The notes under the pieces are model-generated. The model ran no database searches and was not told the origin of the DNA. It was given only the letters and a program-made list of their open reading frames with translations. Position numbers and translations under genes: made by a program. DNA of 53,828 nucleotides from assembly GCA_027489175.1 (NCBI GenBank), contig JAIYAE010000037.1:1-53828 (forward strand), read 5' to 3'. This stretch comes from Rhodobacter sp. GTDB lineage: Bacteria > Pseudomonadota > Alphaproteobacteria > Rhodobacterales > Rhodobacteraceae. This document shows positions 27,410-36,202 of the stretch, piece by piece; position 1 is the first letter of the stretch, and the number at the start of each line of letters is the position of its first letter.

Positions 27410-27790
27410 CTACGGGACGATCCGCCAAGGCGGAAAGCGGCGATCCGGCCCTGCGTGAAAGATGCAAAACCGGTTTCCAGTCGGGTCTGAAAAATACGCC
27501 TCGCGCCAACGCCAGCTTTGATCGGCTGGCGGGCCCTCAAAAACGACCCCGGCAGCCGAAAGGTCCTGATAGCGCCGATCCACATCTTCAACCTCGAAGT
27601 ATAGGACGGTTTCGCCCGGAACGGCTTTCGGGTTTTCATGAAGCGACAGGGTCGTCGCGCCTGAAGGAAGCTCAAAGCGCGCGTATCGGCTGTCTGCATC
27701 GTGGACGATCAGGCGCAGCCCAAGCATAGACAGGAACGCAACGCCAGTCTCCAGGTCGTGCACTGACAGCGTGATCTGATTCAAATCCAT
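27410..27790 (-). CDS. VOC-family (glyoxalase/bleomycin-resistance-like) protein
   Basis: A 126-residue single VOC domain with two beta-alpha-beta-beta-beta units: MDLNQITLSVHDLETGVAFLSMLGLRLIV, LYFEVEDVDRRYQDLSAAGV and YFSDPTGNRFCIFHA. The family covers glyoxalases and antibiotic-binding proteins; the metal residues here look like His/Glu plus Glu-like residues, but the function is unknown. Start taken at ATG 27790; a TTG nine bases upstream is possible. It is antisense in the gap between glpX and recJ. Confidence 0.8.
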   Translation of the reverse strand: MDLNQITLSVHDLETGVAFLSMLGLRLIVHDADSRYARFELPSGATTLSLHENPKAVPGETVLYFEVEDVDRRYQDLSAAGVVFEGPPADQSWRWREAYFSDPTGNRFCIFHAGPDRRFPPWRIVP

Positions 27791-28102
27791 GTGGCCCAAT
27801 TCCTGCGGTTTGCGGTCGTGGCTGCAGTTTCCAGATCAGACTGCGGCTGGCAACAGGGCCGCTCAACCCTGGCCGCGACGGGCCAAAAGCTGCCATCGGT
27901 CAGCGGAGCACTTTCCGGACACGCCCTGTTTTCCGGCCCTTGAATGCTCCCCAAGTAGTCTGTCACCCGACTCGCAATTCTTACCATTTCCTTAAATTAC
28001 AAAACCAACCCCTTGATTTCAAACGACCCACCCCCGTGTCCCCGCCCGGGACACCCCTCACCCCCCTTGCCAGCCCGCCCCCTTTGCTGCACCCCTGTCC
28101 GC
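27791..28102. other. 312-bp region upstream of recJ with a hairpin
   Basis: No gene is seen. Minus-strand promoter for the VOC gene and plus-strand promoter for recJ should lie here. A hairpin GTGTCCC-CGCCC-GGGACAC (28036-28054) sits in the recJ leader, which otherwise is C-rich and A/T-rich upstream (27985-28020). Confidence 0.45.
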
Positions 28103-29842
28103 ATGACCGCTTTCCTCAACGTCGCCTCCTCCCTGACCGGCCGCCGCTGGGTTGGCCCCGATGCCGCCCAGGACCGTCTGGCCGAGGCGATGGCCCAAGC
28201 GACGCGCCTCCCCCTCCCCCTCTGCCGGATCCTCGCCGCCAGGGGCGTGACGCCTGAGGAGGCCCCCGCCTTCCTCGCCCCTGCCCTGCGGGACCTTTTG
28301 CCCGACCCCCTCACCTTGCGCGACATGGCCCCCGCTGCCGCCCGCCTGATCCGGGCCGTGACCGCCCATGAGCGCATAGCGATCTTCGCCGATTACGACG
28401 TGGACGGCGGCTCCTCAGCGGCTCTCCTCATCATCTGGCTGCGGGCGATGGGGGTAGAGGCGACCCTTTACATCCCCGACCGGATTGACGAAGGCTACGG
28501 CCCCAATATCCCCGCCATGGCCCAGCTTGCCGCGGGTCACAGCCTGATCCTGTGCGTCGATTGCGGGACCCTCAGCCATGAGCCGATCGCCGCGGCCAAG
28601 GGCGCGGATGTGGTGATCCTGGACCACCACCTTGCCTTGGAAACCCTGCCGCCCGCGCTGGCCGTGGTGAACCCGAACCGGCAGGATGAAGACGGCACCC
28701 TCGCCCACCTCTGCGCCGCTGGGGTGGTGTTCCTTATGCTGGTCGAGGCGAACCGCCAACTGCGCAGCCATGGCCAGCAAGGCCCCGACCTGATGGCAAT
28801 GCTGGACCTTGTGGCGCTGGCGACCGTGGCCGATGTGGCCCCCTTGGTCGGGGTGAACCGGGCCTTCGTCCGGCAAGGCCTGAAGGTCATGGCCCGGCGG
28901 GAAAGGCCGGGCTTGCGGGCGCTGGCCGATGTCGCGCGGATGGATCAGGCCCCCACCACTTACGCCCTTGGCTTCCTTCTCGGCCCCCGCGTCAATGCGG
29001 GCGGCCGCATCGGGCAGGCCGACCTTGGGGCGCGGCTTTTGGCGACGGACAATCTGGGCGAGGCGGCCGCGATGGCAGCCAGGCTTGACCAGTTGAACAC
29101 CGACCGGCGTGAGATAACCGAGGCGGTCCGCATCGAGGCCCTCGCCCAGGCCGAAGCGCGGGGTCTTGAGGCCCCGCTGGTCTGGGCGGCGGGGGATGGC
29201 TGGCATCCAGGTGTTGTCGGCATCGTCGCCGCCCGCCTGAAAGAGGCCGCACAGCGCCCCTCGGTCGTGATCGGCTTTGATGGTGAGGACGGCAAAGGCT
29301 CGGCCCGATCGATCCCCGGGGTGGACCTTGGCGCCGCAATCCAGCGCCTTGCGGCCGAAGGGATGATCCAGAAAGGCGGCGGGCACAAGATGGCGGCAGG
29401 CCTGTCGCTGACCCGCGCGCAACTTGCCCCGGCGATGGACCGCCTGGCCGAGCTTCTGGCCCGGCAGGGCGCGGGGGATGGCGGGCCGCTTGATCTGCGG
29501 ATCGACAGCCTCTTGACCACCTCTGCCGCCACCGTTGCCTTGATCGAACAGATCGAGGATGCGGGCCCCTTCGGAGCCGCCGCCCCCGCCCCCCGCTTCG
29601 CCTTTGCCAATTGCTCCCTCAGCACACGGCGGATCGGCGAGAGCCACCTGAAGCTGACCCTGTCGGACGGCGCGGGGCCGGGTCTGGACGCGATCCTGTT
29701 CGGGGCCTTCGACGGCCCGCTTGGCCCGGCCCTGGAAAGCGCCGGCCACCAGCGGTTTCACCTTGCCGGTCGGCTGGAACTGAACCACTGGAACGGCCGC
29801 ACACGGGTGCAATTGCGGGTCGAGGATGCCGCAGCGGTCTGA
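28103..29842 (+). CDS. recJ: Single-stranded-DNA-specific exonuclease RecJ
   Basis: A 579-residue DHH-family 5'-3' exonuclease used in recombination and mismatch repair. The DHH core shows FADYDVDGGSSAALL (97-102 for DYDVDG), CVDCG (153-155 for DCG) and ILDHH (174-176), followed by the DHHA1 domain with the GGGHKMAAGLS loop. The ATG at 28103 fits the family start (MTAFLNVASSLTGRRW); the preceding 30 codons in frame are C-rich leader. It is the last protein gene of the hom/glpX/recJ set and is followed by a tRNA-Glu gene 69 bases after its stop. Confidence 0.96.
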   Translation: MTAFLNVASSLTGRRWVGPDAAQDRLAEAMAQATRLPLPLCRILAARGVTPEEAPAFLAPALRDLLPDPLTLRDMAPAAARLIRAVTAHERIAIFADYDVDGGSSAALLIIWLRAMGVEATLYIPDRIDEGYGPNIPAMAQLAAGHSLILCVDCGTLSHEPIAAAKGADVVILDHHLALETLPPALAVVNPNRQDEDGTLAHLCAAGVVFLMLVEANRQLRSHGQQGPDLMAMLDLVALATVADVAPLVGVNRAFVRQGLKVMARRERPGLRALADVARMDQAPTTYALGFLLGPRVNAGGRIGQADLGARLLATDNLGEAAAMAARLDQLNTDRREITEAVRIEALAQAEARGLEAPLVWAAGDGWHPGVVGIVAARLKEAAQRPSVVIGFDGEDGKGSARSIPGVDLGAAIQRLAAEGMIQKGGGHKMAAGLSLTRAQLAPAMDRLAELLARQGAGDGGPLDLRIDSLLTTSAATVALIEQIEDAGPFGAAAPAPRFAFANCSLSTRRIGESHLKLTLSDGAGPGLDAILFGAFDGPLGPALESAGHQRFHLAGRLELNHWNGRTRVQLRVEDAAAV

Positions 29843-29911
29843 CCAGGCAGGCCGCAAGATTCCGCTTGCAGATCAGCGGCACCCGTTCTATTCACCCGCC
29901 ACCGAAAGCGC

Positions 29912-29986
29912 GGCCCGTTCGTCTATCGGTTAGGACACCTGGTTTTCAACCAGGTAAGAGGGGTTCGACTCCCCTACGGGCTGCCA
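29912..29986 (+). tRNA. tRNA-Glu (anticodon UUC), copy 1
   Basis: A 75-base tRNA with CCA encoded. Acceptor GGCCCGT pairs with ACGGGCT (G-U at 1-72), anticodon stem CCTGG/CCAGG with loop TTTTCAA gives UUC, and the T arm is GGGGTTCGACTCCCC. The sequence is identical to 30938-31012. Confidence 0.98.
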
Positions 29987-30091
29987 ATTTTTCCTGACAT
30001 CGTGACTTGACACAGCCCAGCGGGGCAGTGTGTCTGATCCTGCCGCGCCGCGACGGGCGCATCGTGAAACATTTGCATAGGTACGCCCCCC

Positions 30092-30892
30092 GTGACCCTG
30101 TTTTTCCGCCTTGCTGCCCCCGCCCTTCTTGCCTGCCTGCCCTTCGCAGCCCATGCCACCAGCTGCAGCGACACTGGCGGTCAATATGAAGCCTGGAAGG
30201 ACGAAATGGCGGCCGAGGCAAAGGCGGCCGGGGTTGGCAAGCGCGGGCTTGAGGCGCTGATGGCGACCTCTTACTCCAAGGCCACCATCGGCGCGGACCG
30301 CAACCAGAAAAGCTTCAAATACAGCCTCGACAAGTTCCTGCAGGTGCGCGGAGCCGAGACGATCATCGCCCAGGGTCGCAGCCGCAAGGCCAAGAACGCC
30401 GAATTCTATGCCGCCCTTGAAGCACGGTTCGGGGTGCCCGCCGGAGTGTTGATCGCGATTCACGGTATGGAAACCGCGTTTGGCGGCTTCATGGGCGACA
30501 CCAACGTCGTCTCGGCCATTGCCACGCTGACCTATGACTGCCGCCGGTCCGATTTCTTCAAACCCCACCTGATCGGGGCGCTGATGCTGGTGGACCAGGG
30601 GTCGATCTCGATGCAGACCGTTGGCGCAAAGCACGGCGAGCTTGGTCATACCCAGTTCCTGCCCGGCAATGCGCTGGCTTACGGGGTGGATGGCAACGGC
30701 GACGGGACGGTGGATTTCTACAACATGACCGATGCCCTCGCCTCGACCGCCAACTTCCTGCGCCAGAAGGGTTGGCAACCGGGCAAGGGCTATCAGGAGG
30801 GTGAGCCGAATTTCGAGGTCATCAAGCAGTGGAACGCGGCCAAAGTCTATCAGCAGGCCATCGCGCTGATGGGCGCGCAGATCGACCGCTGA
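30092..30892 (+). CDS. Lytic murein transglycosylase, MltB-type
   Basis: A 266-residue exported enzyme that cleaves peptidoglycan glycan strands non-hydrolytically. A signal peptide of about 22 residues (LLACLPFAAHA) is followed by the lytic transglycosylase 2 domain: KSFKYSLDKFLQVRG, then the catalytic segment VLIAIHGMETAFGGFMG with Glu127, and HGELGHTQFLPGNALAYGVDGNGDGTVDFYNM. The start is GTG at 30092 with a weak AGGT site. It lies exactly between the two identical tRNA-Glu genes. Confidence 0.9.
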   Translation: MTLFFRLAAPALLACLPFAAHATSCSDTGGQYEAWKDEMAAEAKAAGVGKRGLEALMATSYSKATIGADRNQKSFKYSLDKFLQVRGAETIIAQGRSRKAKNAEFYAALEARFGVPAGVLIAIHGMETAFGGFMGDTNVVSAIATLTYDCRRSDFFKPHLIGALMLVDQGSISMQTVGAKHGELGHTQFLPGNALAYGVDGNGDGTVDFYNMTDALASTANFLRQKGWQPGKGYQEGEPNFEVIKQWNAAKVYQQAIALMGAQIDR

Positions 30893-30937
30893 TTGCCTCT
30901 TGCACCCAAGCGCGCCGCCCGTTAGGACGCGCGCAGT

Positions 30938-31012
30938 GGCCCGTTCGTCTATCGGTTAGGACACCTGGTTTTCAACCAGGTAAGAGGGGTTCGACTCCCC
31001 TACGGGCTGCCA
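30938..31012 (+). tRNA. tRNA-Glu (anticodon UUC), copy 2
   Basis: All 75 bases, including CCA, match copy 1 at 29912-29986. Flanking sequence differs apart from the last few bases, so the duplication covers the gene only. Confidence 0.98.
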
Positions 31013-31137
31013 CTTCCCCCTGTTCAAATCCGCTGTCCCAAGCCGGCTTCGTTACAGAAGATGAACGGCCATGTGACTGGCATTCCCGGCCCCGATCGGT
31101 TTGATGGGGCGACAGTTTTCAACGCGGGATCAGCCCT

Positions 31138-32352
31138 ATGTTACGCAGCCTTGCAGCCTTGCTTTTGATGTCCACCGCGGCGCTGGCCGATACGGCCGAT
31201 GGCGAGGCCCTGAAGGCCATGACCTGGGACCAGATCGTCGAGGAGGCCCGGGGCGGCACGGTGAACTGGTTCATGTGGGGCGGGGCGGATACGATCAACC
31301 GCTATGTCTCGGACCATGTGGGCGGCGTCCTGAAGCGCGACTATGACATCACACTGAACCGCGTGGGCATCGCTGACGCGGCCGATGTGGTGAACATGGT
31401 TCTGACCGAGAAAGAGGCCGGAGTGGCCGATGCCGGTGCGGTCGATCTAATCTGGATCAACGGCGAAAACTTCCGCTCGATGAAGCAAGCCGACCTTGCC
31501 TTCTGCGGCTATACCGACCTTTTGCCGAACAACGCGCTAGTGAACTGGGACAACCCGGCCATCGCCAATGATTTCGGCGTGCCGGTGGATGGCTGCGAAG
31601 TGCCGTGGAACACCGTCCAGTTCGCCTTTGCCCATGACAGCGCCGTGGTGACCGAGCCGCCGCGCGACATGGGCGCGCTGCTGGCGTGGATCAAGGCCAA
31701 CCCCGGCCAGTTCACCTACCCCGCCCCGCCGGATTTCACCGGGTCGGTCTTCGTGCGCCATGTGTTCTATCATGCGGCAGGGGGGGCGGATGCGCTTCTG
31801 GGGCCGTTCGATCAGGCAAAGTTCGACGCCGCTGCCGCCAAGACCTGGGCGATCCTGAACGAGATCGAGCCTTTCCTTTGGCGCGAAGGGCAGACGTATC
31901 CCAATACCATTGCGCAGTTGAACGAGCTTTTCGCCAATGGCGAGGTGGCCTTTACCTTCAACTACGATCCGTCGCAGTTCGGGTTGGCCGTGCAAGCCGG
32001 GACCTACCCCGAAACCACGCGCTCCTTTGGTATGACCGATGGCACAATCGGCAACACCAACTACACTCTGATCCCGTTCAACTCGCCCAACAAGGCGGCG
32101 GCGATGGTGGTGCAGAATTTGCTTCTGTCGGGCGAAGAGCAGCTGGAAAAGGCCAAGCCCGAGGTTTGGGGCGCGTCCCCCGCCATCGACATCGCGCGCA
32201 CCAGCGCCGAGGTTCAGGACGGTTTTGCCGCGATCGAAGGGCATCCCTCCGTGGTTTCGGCCGATGAGCTTGCCAAGGCTGCGCTGCCCGAACTGCAGGC
32301 CGACTGGCTGACCGCAATCGAGGCGGGCTGGCAGGCCCAGGTCGGGAATTGA
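31138..32352 (+). CDS. ABC transporter substrate-binding protein, YnjB-like
   Basis: A 404-residue periplasmic binding protein with a signal peptide of about 18 residues (LLLMSTAALA). Family signatures are ARGGTVNWFMWGGADTINRYV near the N-terminus and the later LIPFNSPNKAAAMVVQNLLLS. It matches the YnjB type of extracellular solute-binding protein family 1, and the following two permease genes and ATPase match ynjC and ynjD in order. The substrate of YnjBCD transporters is poorly defined. It is the first gene of a four-gene operon. Confidence 0.87.
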   Translation: MLRSLAALLLMSTAALADTADGEALKAMTWDQIVEEARGGTVNWFMWGGADTINRYVSDHVGGVLKRDYDITLNRVGIADAADVVNMVLTEKEAGVADAGAVDLIWINGENFRSMKQADLAFCGYTDLLPNNALVNWDNPAIANDFGVPVDGCEVPWNTVQFAFAHDSAVVTEPPRDMGALLAWIKANPGQFTYPAPPDFTGSVFVRHVFYHAAGGADALLGPFDQAKFDAAAAKTWAILNEIEPFLWREGQTYPNTIAQLNELFANGEVAFTFNYDPSQFGLAVQAGTYPETTRSFGMTDGTIGNTNYTLIPFNSPNKAAAMVVQNLLLSGEEQLEKAKPEVWGASPAIDIARTSAEVQDGFAAIEGHPSVVSADELAKAALPELQADWLTAIEAGWQAQVGN

Positions 32353-32440
32353 CGGGCGGGCCGCTCCTCCAGCCTTTAGAGGGCGTCTTTGCTGCCACCA
32401 CCGCAGCGCGGACCCGCCCTTTCGTCGGGATGACTGTCGC

Positions 32441-33316
32441 GTGATGACGGGCCGGGCCAATCCGTTCTGGCTGCTGGCCCCGGCCCTGCTGGTGTTGGGG
32501 GGGCTGTTTCTGTCCGCCTTGGGCCTGACGCTGATCCGGTCCTTCCGCTACATGCCGGTCATCGGCCTGACCGAGCCTGACCTTGCCGCCTATGCGGCGG
32601 TGCTTGCATCACCCGGATTTCTTGCCTCGCTCGGGCTGTCGCTTTGGATTGCGGTTGCTTCGACCGGGATTTCGGCGGTGCTGGCGCTGGGGGCGGCACT
32701 CTTGCTGCGGCAGACCTTTCCGGGGCGGCGGCTCATCGGGTTTCTGGTCCAGATGAACCTGACCGTGCCGCATGTGGTGGGGGCGGTGGGTATGGCCTAT
32801 CTTGTGTCGCAATCTGGCGTCTTTGCCCGGCTGGCCCATGCGGCCGGGGTGATCGACGCGCCTGGCCAGTTCCCTGCCCTGACGCAGGACCCTTTTGCCA
32901 TCGGGATCATCTTGCTTTACGTCTGGAAAGAGGTGCCCTTCATCACCCTGATCCTGTTGGCCAACCTGCAATCTATCGGCGCGGACCATGAAGCGACGGC
33001 CCGCAGTCTGGGGGCAAGCCCATGGCAGGCCTTTCGGCATGTGACCTTGCCGATGCTGCGGCCGGGTCTTCTGGCCGCGTCGGCCTTGGTCTTTGCCTTC
33101 GCCTTCGGCGCTTATGAGATTCCGCTTCTCCTTGGGGCAAGCACACCAAAGGCGCTGCCGGTGCTGGCCTGGCAAAGCTATACCAATGTCGATCTCGCCG
33201 CCCGGCCCGAGGCGGCGGCGATGGCCGTCATCATCGCCCTGATCGGTCTTGCGACGTTGCTGGCCTATGCACATTTCGCCCAACCGATGGCGGATCGGGG
33301 GCGCGATGCAAGGTAG
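32441..33316 (+). CDS. ABC transporter permease 1 (YnjC-like N-terminal half)
   Basis: A 291-residue membrane protein with about six transmembrane helices and the EAA loop GADHEATARSLGASPWQAFRHVTLPMLRPGL (about 181-211) that contacts the ATPase. GTG 32441 and ATG 32444 are both possible starts. In E. coli YnjC is one long permease fusing two such modules; here they are two separate genes overlapping by 11 bases. Second gene of the importer operon. Confidence 0.88.
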   Translation: MMTGRANPFWLLAPALLVLGGLFLSALGLTLIRSFRYMPVIGLTEPDLAAYAAVLASPGFLASLGLSLWIAVASTGISAVLALGAALLLRQTFPGRRLIGFLVQMNLTVPHVVGAVGMAYLVSQSGVFARLAHAAGVIDAPGQFPALTQDPFAIGIILLYVWKEVPFITLILLANLQSIGADHEATARSLGASPWQAFRHVTLPMLRPGLLAASALVFAFAFGAYEIPLLLGASTPKALPVLAWQSYTNVDLAARPEAAAMAVIIALIGLATLLAYAHFAQPMADRGRDAR

Positions 33317-34112
33317 GGCGCTTCGCAGCCTGGCCGGAGCGGCGATGGCCCTTTGGCTGATCCTGCCGCTGGTGCCTTTGGCCATCTGGTCAGTGGCGCA
33401 CGGCTGGCGGTTTCCGGCACTTTTGCCTGAAACTTGGTCGATGAAAGCCTGGGCCTATGCCCTTTCGCCCACATCTGGCGTGCTGCAAAGCCTTGGCGTC
33501 ACCACACTGATCGCGGCAGCAGCGACGGTGCTGGCAGCGCTGCTGGCGGTTCCTGCCGGGCGGGCACTGGCACTTTACCGCTTTCGCGGCAAGGGGATCG
33601 TCGTCCTCTTGTTGCTGGCGCCGGCCATTCTGCCGGGGATCACGGTGGCGCTGGGGCTGCATGGAATCTTCCTGCAGCTCGGGTTGACCGGCACGATCCC
33701 CGGCGTGGTCCTGGCGCATCTGATCCCCGCCCTGCCCTACATGACGCTGGTCATGGCCACCGTCTTTGCCCGCTTCGACACCGATGCCGAGGATCAGGCC
33801 CGCAGCCTTGGCGCACGCCCCTGGCAGGTCTTTGTCCATGTCACCCTGCCCGCGATCCAGCCAGGACTGCTGACGGGTGCGTTCTTTGCCTTCCTCATCT
33901 CTTGGTCGCAATACCTGCTGACCCTGTCGATCGGGGGCGGCAAGGTGCAGACGCTGCCGTTGGTGCTGTTCAGTTTCGCCACGTCGGGCCGCAATGACCT
34001 GACCGGCGCAGTGGCCATGATCTACATCCTGCCGGGTTTGCTGGCATTGGCCCTGACCGCGCGGCACCTGACAGGGCGTAGCCTTGCCCTTGGACCGGAG
34101 AGCGTCCGATGA
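33306..34112 (+). CDS. ABC transporter permease 2
   Basis: A 268-residue permease with about six helices and the EAA loop DTDAEDQARSLGARPWQVFVHVTLPAIQPGLL. The ATG at 33306 overlaps the end of permease 1; the longer open frame upstream is not needed. It overlaps the ATPase gene by four bases (ATGA). The pair forms the channel of the YnjBCD-like importer. Confidence 0.88.
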   Translation: MQGRALRSLAGAAMALWLILPLVPLAIWSVAHGWRFPALLPETWSMKAWAYALSPTSGVLQSLGVTTLIAAAATVLAALLAVPAGRALALYRFRGKGIVVLLLLAPAILPGITVALGLHGIFLQLGLTGTIPGVVLAHLIPALPYMTLVMATVFARFDTDAEDQARSLGARPWQVFVHVTLPAIQPGLLTGAFFAFLISWSQYLLTLSIGGGKVQTLPLVLFSFATSGRNDLTGAVAMIYILPGLLALALTARHLTGRSLALGPESVR

Positions 34113-35164
34113 CCCTTGAGGTGCGCGGCCTGACCAAGACCCACCCGGGCGGCACATTGGCCACGATCCGCAACCTTGACCTGACGGTGGACAGTGGCCG
34201 GATCACCGCCTTGCTTGGCCCGTCAGGTGCGGGCAAGACCACGGTGATGAAGCTGATCGCCGGGCTTCTTGCGCCGGATGCGGGGCAGGTCACCCTTGCG
34301 GGACGGTCGATCCTGCATCTGCCGCCTGAACAGCGCGGCGTGGTGATGGTGTTTCAGAACCCGCTGCTTTTCCCCCATCTGACTGTGGCAGAAAACGTAG
34401 GCTTTGGCCTGCGGATGCGGGGCCTTCCCACCACAGAAATCCGTGCCCGCGTGACCGAGATGCTGGAGCGGACCCAGTTGACCGGCCTTGGCAGCCGCCG
34501 CCCGGCGGAACTGTCCGGCGGGCAGGCGCAGCGTGTGGCCTTGGCCCGTGCCCTGGTTCTAAAGCCCGATCTCCTTTTGCTGGATGAGCCACTGTCCAGC
34601 CTTGACCCAACCTTGCGCGACGACATGCGCGCGCTGATCCTGACCCTGCAGCGGGAAACGGCGGTGACAACGCTTGTCGTGACCCATGACCAGACCGAGG
34701 CGGTGGTTCTGGCCGACCGGATTGCACTTCTGCTGGAGGGGTGTCTTGCCCAGCATGGCCCGCCGGATCAGATCTACCGCCAGCCCGCGTCACTGGCAGT
34801 GGCGCGGTTCTTTGGCGGAGCGAACTTCCTGCCCGGGCGGGCGACGGCCGGGGTGTTCCAGTCTGCGATCGGCCCCATCCCCCTGCCCGCAGGCCTGCCC
34901 GGTGCTCTGACGGATGGCCCTGGGGTTCTGACCATCCGGCCCGAGGCGATTGACCTTGTCGCCCCAGCTCATCCGGGGGCCCTGACCGCCCGGATCGTGG
35001 CCAGCACCTTTCTTGGCACCCAAAGCCGGGTGGAGCTTGACCTTGGGGGCACGCAGCTGCAGGCCCTTGTTTCGCCTGACTTTGCCCAAGGCTTGACCAA
35101 AGGCCAGGCGCTGGGGGTGGTCCTGCCGCCATCGGCGCTTTGGGTGGTTCCTGATCCGGCTTGA
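34109..35164 (+). CDS. ABC transporter ATP-binding protein (YnjD-like)
   Basis: A 351-residue ATPase with Walker A LLGPSGAGKTTVMKL (about 35-49), Q-loop VVMVFQNPLLFP, signature ELSGGQAQRVALARAL, Walker B LLLLDEPLSSLD, H-loop VTHDQTEA and a C-terminal TOBE-like beta domain (from about 240) as in spermidine/putrescine, sugar and iron importers. It completes the substrate-binding protein, two permeases and ATPase set and ends 36 bases from the convergent GGDEF gene. Confidence 0.92.
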   Translation: MTLEVRGLTKTHPGGTLATIRNLDLTVDSGRITALLGPSGAGKTTVMKLIAGLLAPDAGQVTLAGRSILHLPPEQRGVVMVFQNPLLFPHLTVAENVGFGLRMRGLPTTEIRARVTEMLERTQLTGLGSRRPAELSGGQAQRVALARALVLKPDLLLLDEPLSSLDPTLRDDMRALILTLQRETAVTTLVVTHDQTEAVVLADRIALLLEGCLAQHGPPDQIYRQPASLAVARFFGGANFLPGRATAGVFQSAIGPIPLPAGLPGALTDGPGVLTIRPEAIDLVAPAHPGALTARIVASTFLGTQSRVELDLGGTQLQALVSPDFAQGLTKGQALGVVLPPSALWVVPDPA

Positions 35165-35171
35165 CCGAAGG

Positions 35172-35189
35172 TCCGCCCTGCCAGGCGGA
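35172..35189. terminator. Small hairpin between convergent genes
   Basis: TCCGCC-CTGCCA-GGCGGA between the importer operon and the GGDEF gene. Six base pairs, no T-run, so its role as a terminator is uncertain. Confidence 0.4.
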
Positions 35190-35200
35190 TGGCCAAAGGG

Positions 35201-36199
35201 TCAACCTGCGGTGCAGCCCAACAGTATTGCCTGGCTGCGCCCGGCGTGTTTCGCCGCGTAAAGCGCCCGGTCGGCCGCAGCGAGCACTTGGGCTGCATCC
35301 GGCGCTGCAAAGTCACTTGACCGTACAATTCCGACACTGGCCGAAACCTGGCAGGGGCTTCCCTCAAATTCCATCGGTTCACTGAGCCGACGAATGATCC
35401 GGTTGGCAATCGCCTGCAACATCTGCGGATCGGTGCGGCCGGGCAGGACGACGACGAATTCATCCCCGCCAACCCGGGCCGCGCAGTCCTCGGCGCGCAC
35501 CTGATCGCGCAGAACACGACCCACGGCCTCAAGCACGAAATCGCCCGCAGCATGGCCCAGCGTATCGTTCACGGCCTTGAAGTAGTCGAGATCGAGGTGC
35601 AAGAGCCCGAAGGGTGCTGCGGCGCTGCACATGCGTTCCAGAAACAGATCAGCCGCCCGGCGGTTGCGCAGACCGGTCAGAGGATCGGTCAGCGCCTCTT
35701 CTTCAGCAGCGATACGCGCGCCTTCAAGACGCATGTTCAACCCGCGCAATTCGCGGGTGACGGCTGCGTTCGCTTCGGCCAGATAAAGCAGCTCCATCGC
35801 AAGGTCGGTGGCCGCGAAATCGCCGTCGGTCAACGAGAACTCACGCACAGCGGCGATCAGGTCGATGCCGAAGGTCAGGTTCAAAAGCATTTGCCCCCCG
35901 GGCAGCCGCCTGCCAAGGCCGCGCAAGCCGACCCGCCCCCGACAACGCGGCGCAATACGGAACCGCTCTGCCGCCCGGTCAAGCACCTCGGCTACCGTTA
36001 TGGCCCCACCGGGTGAGCGCACTTCGAAAAGATCCTCAAACCGAGCGCCGATCACCGTCTCACCTTCCAGCACCCGCAGAAGGGTGGCACCTGCGCTCAG
36101 CACCCTGCCTTCGGCATCCAGAAGGAGATGCAGGGGCATGAAGTCCCCAAGCGCTGCGATGTCGACGCTGATCTCAAGCCCGGTGTTCGCCCCTGTCAT
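35201..36199 (-). CDS. Diguanylate cyclase with N-terminal H-NOXA domain
   Basis: A 332-residue protein. Residues about 1-150 form the HNOBA (H-NOX-associated) domain (LHLLLDAEGRVLSAGATLLRVL, ARFEDLFEVRSPGG), followed by a helical linker (AEANAAVTRELRGLNMRLEGAR) and a complete GGDEF domain: LTDPLTGLRNRRA, LDLDYFKAVNDTLGH, ARVGGDEFVVVLPG. The RAED inhibitory I-site lies five residues before GGDEF, so the enzyme should make cyclic di-GMP with product feedback. It is translationally close (three bases) to the H-NOX gene that should sense its signal. Confidence 0.92.
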   Translation of the reverse strand: MTGANTGLEISVDIAALGDFMPLHLLLDAEGRVLSAGATLLRVLEGETVIGARFEDLFEVRSPGGAITVAEVLDRAAERFRIAPRCRGRVGLRGLGRRLPGGQMLLNLTFGIDLIAAVREFSLTDGDFAATDLAMELLYLAEANAAVTRELRGLNMRLEGARIAAEEEALTDPLTGLRNRRAADLFLERMCSAAAPFGLLHLDLDYFKAVNDTLGHAAGDFVLEAVGRVLRDQVRAEDCAARVGGDEFVVVLPGRTDPQMLQAIANRIIRRLSEPMEFEGSPCQVSASVGIVRSSDFAAPDAAQVLAAADRALYAAKHAGRSQAILLGCTAG

Positions 36200-36202
36200 C
36201 TG

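Noticed and set aside
29912..31012. tRNA-Glu duplication as the attachment sites of an integrated element
   Set aside because: The whole tRNA, not just its 3' end, is repeated, and there is no integrase between the copies.
35172..35189. Strong bidirectional terminator between the importer and GGDEF genes
   Set aside because: Six base pairs and no T-run; too weak to call firmly.
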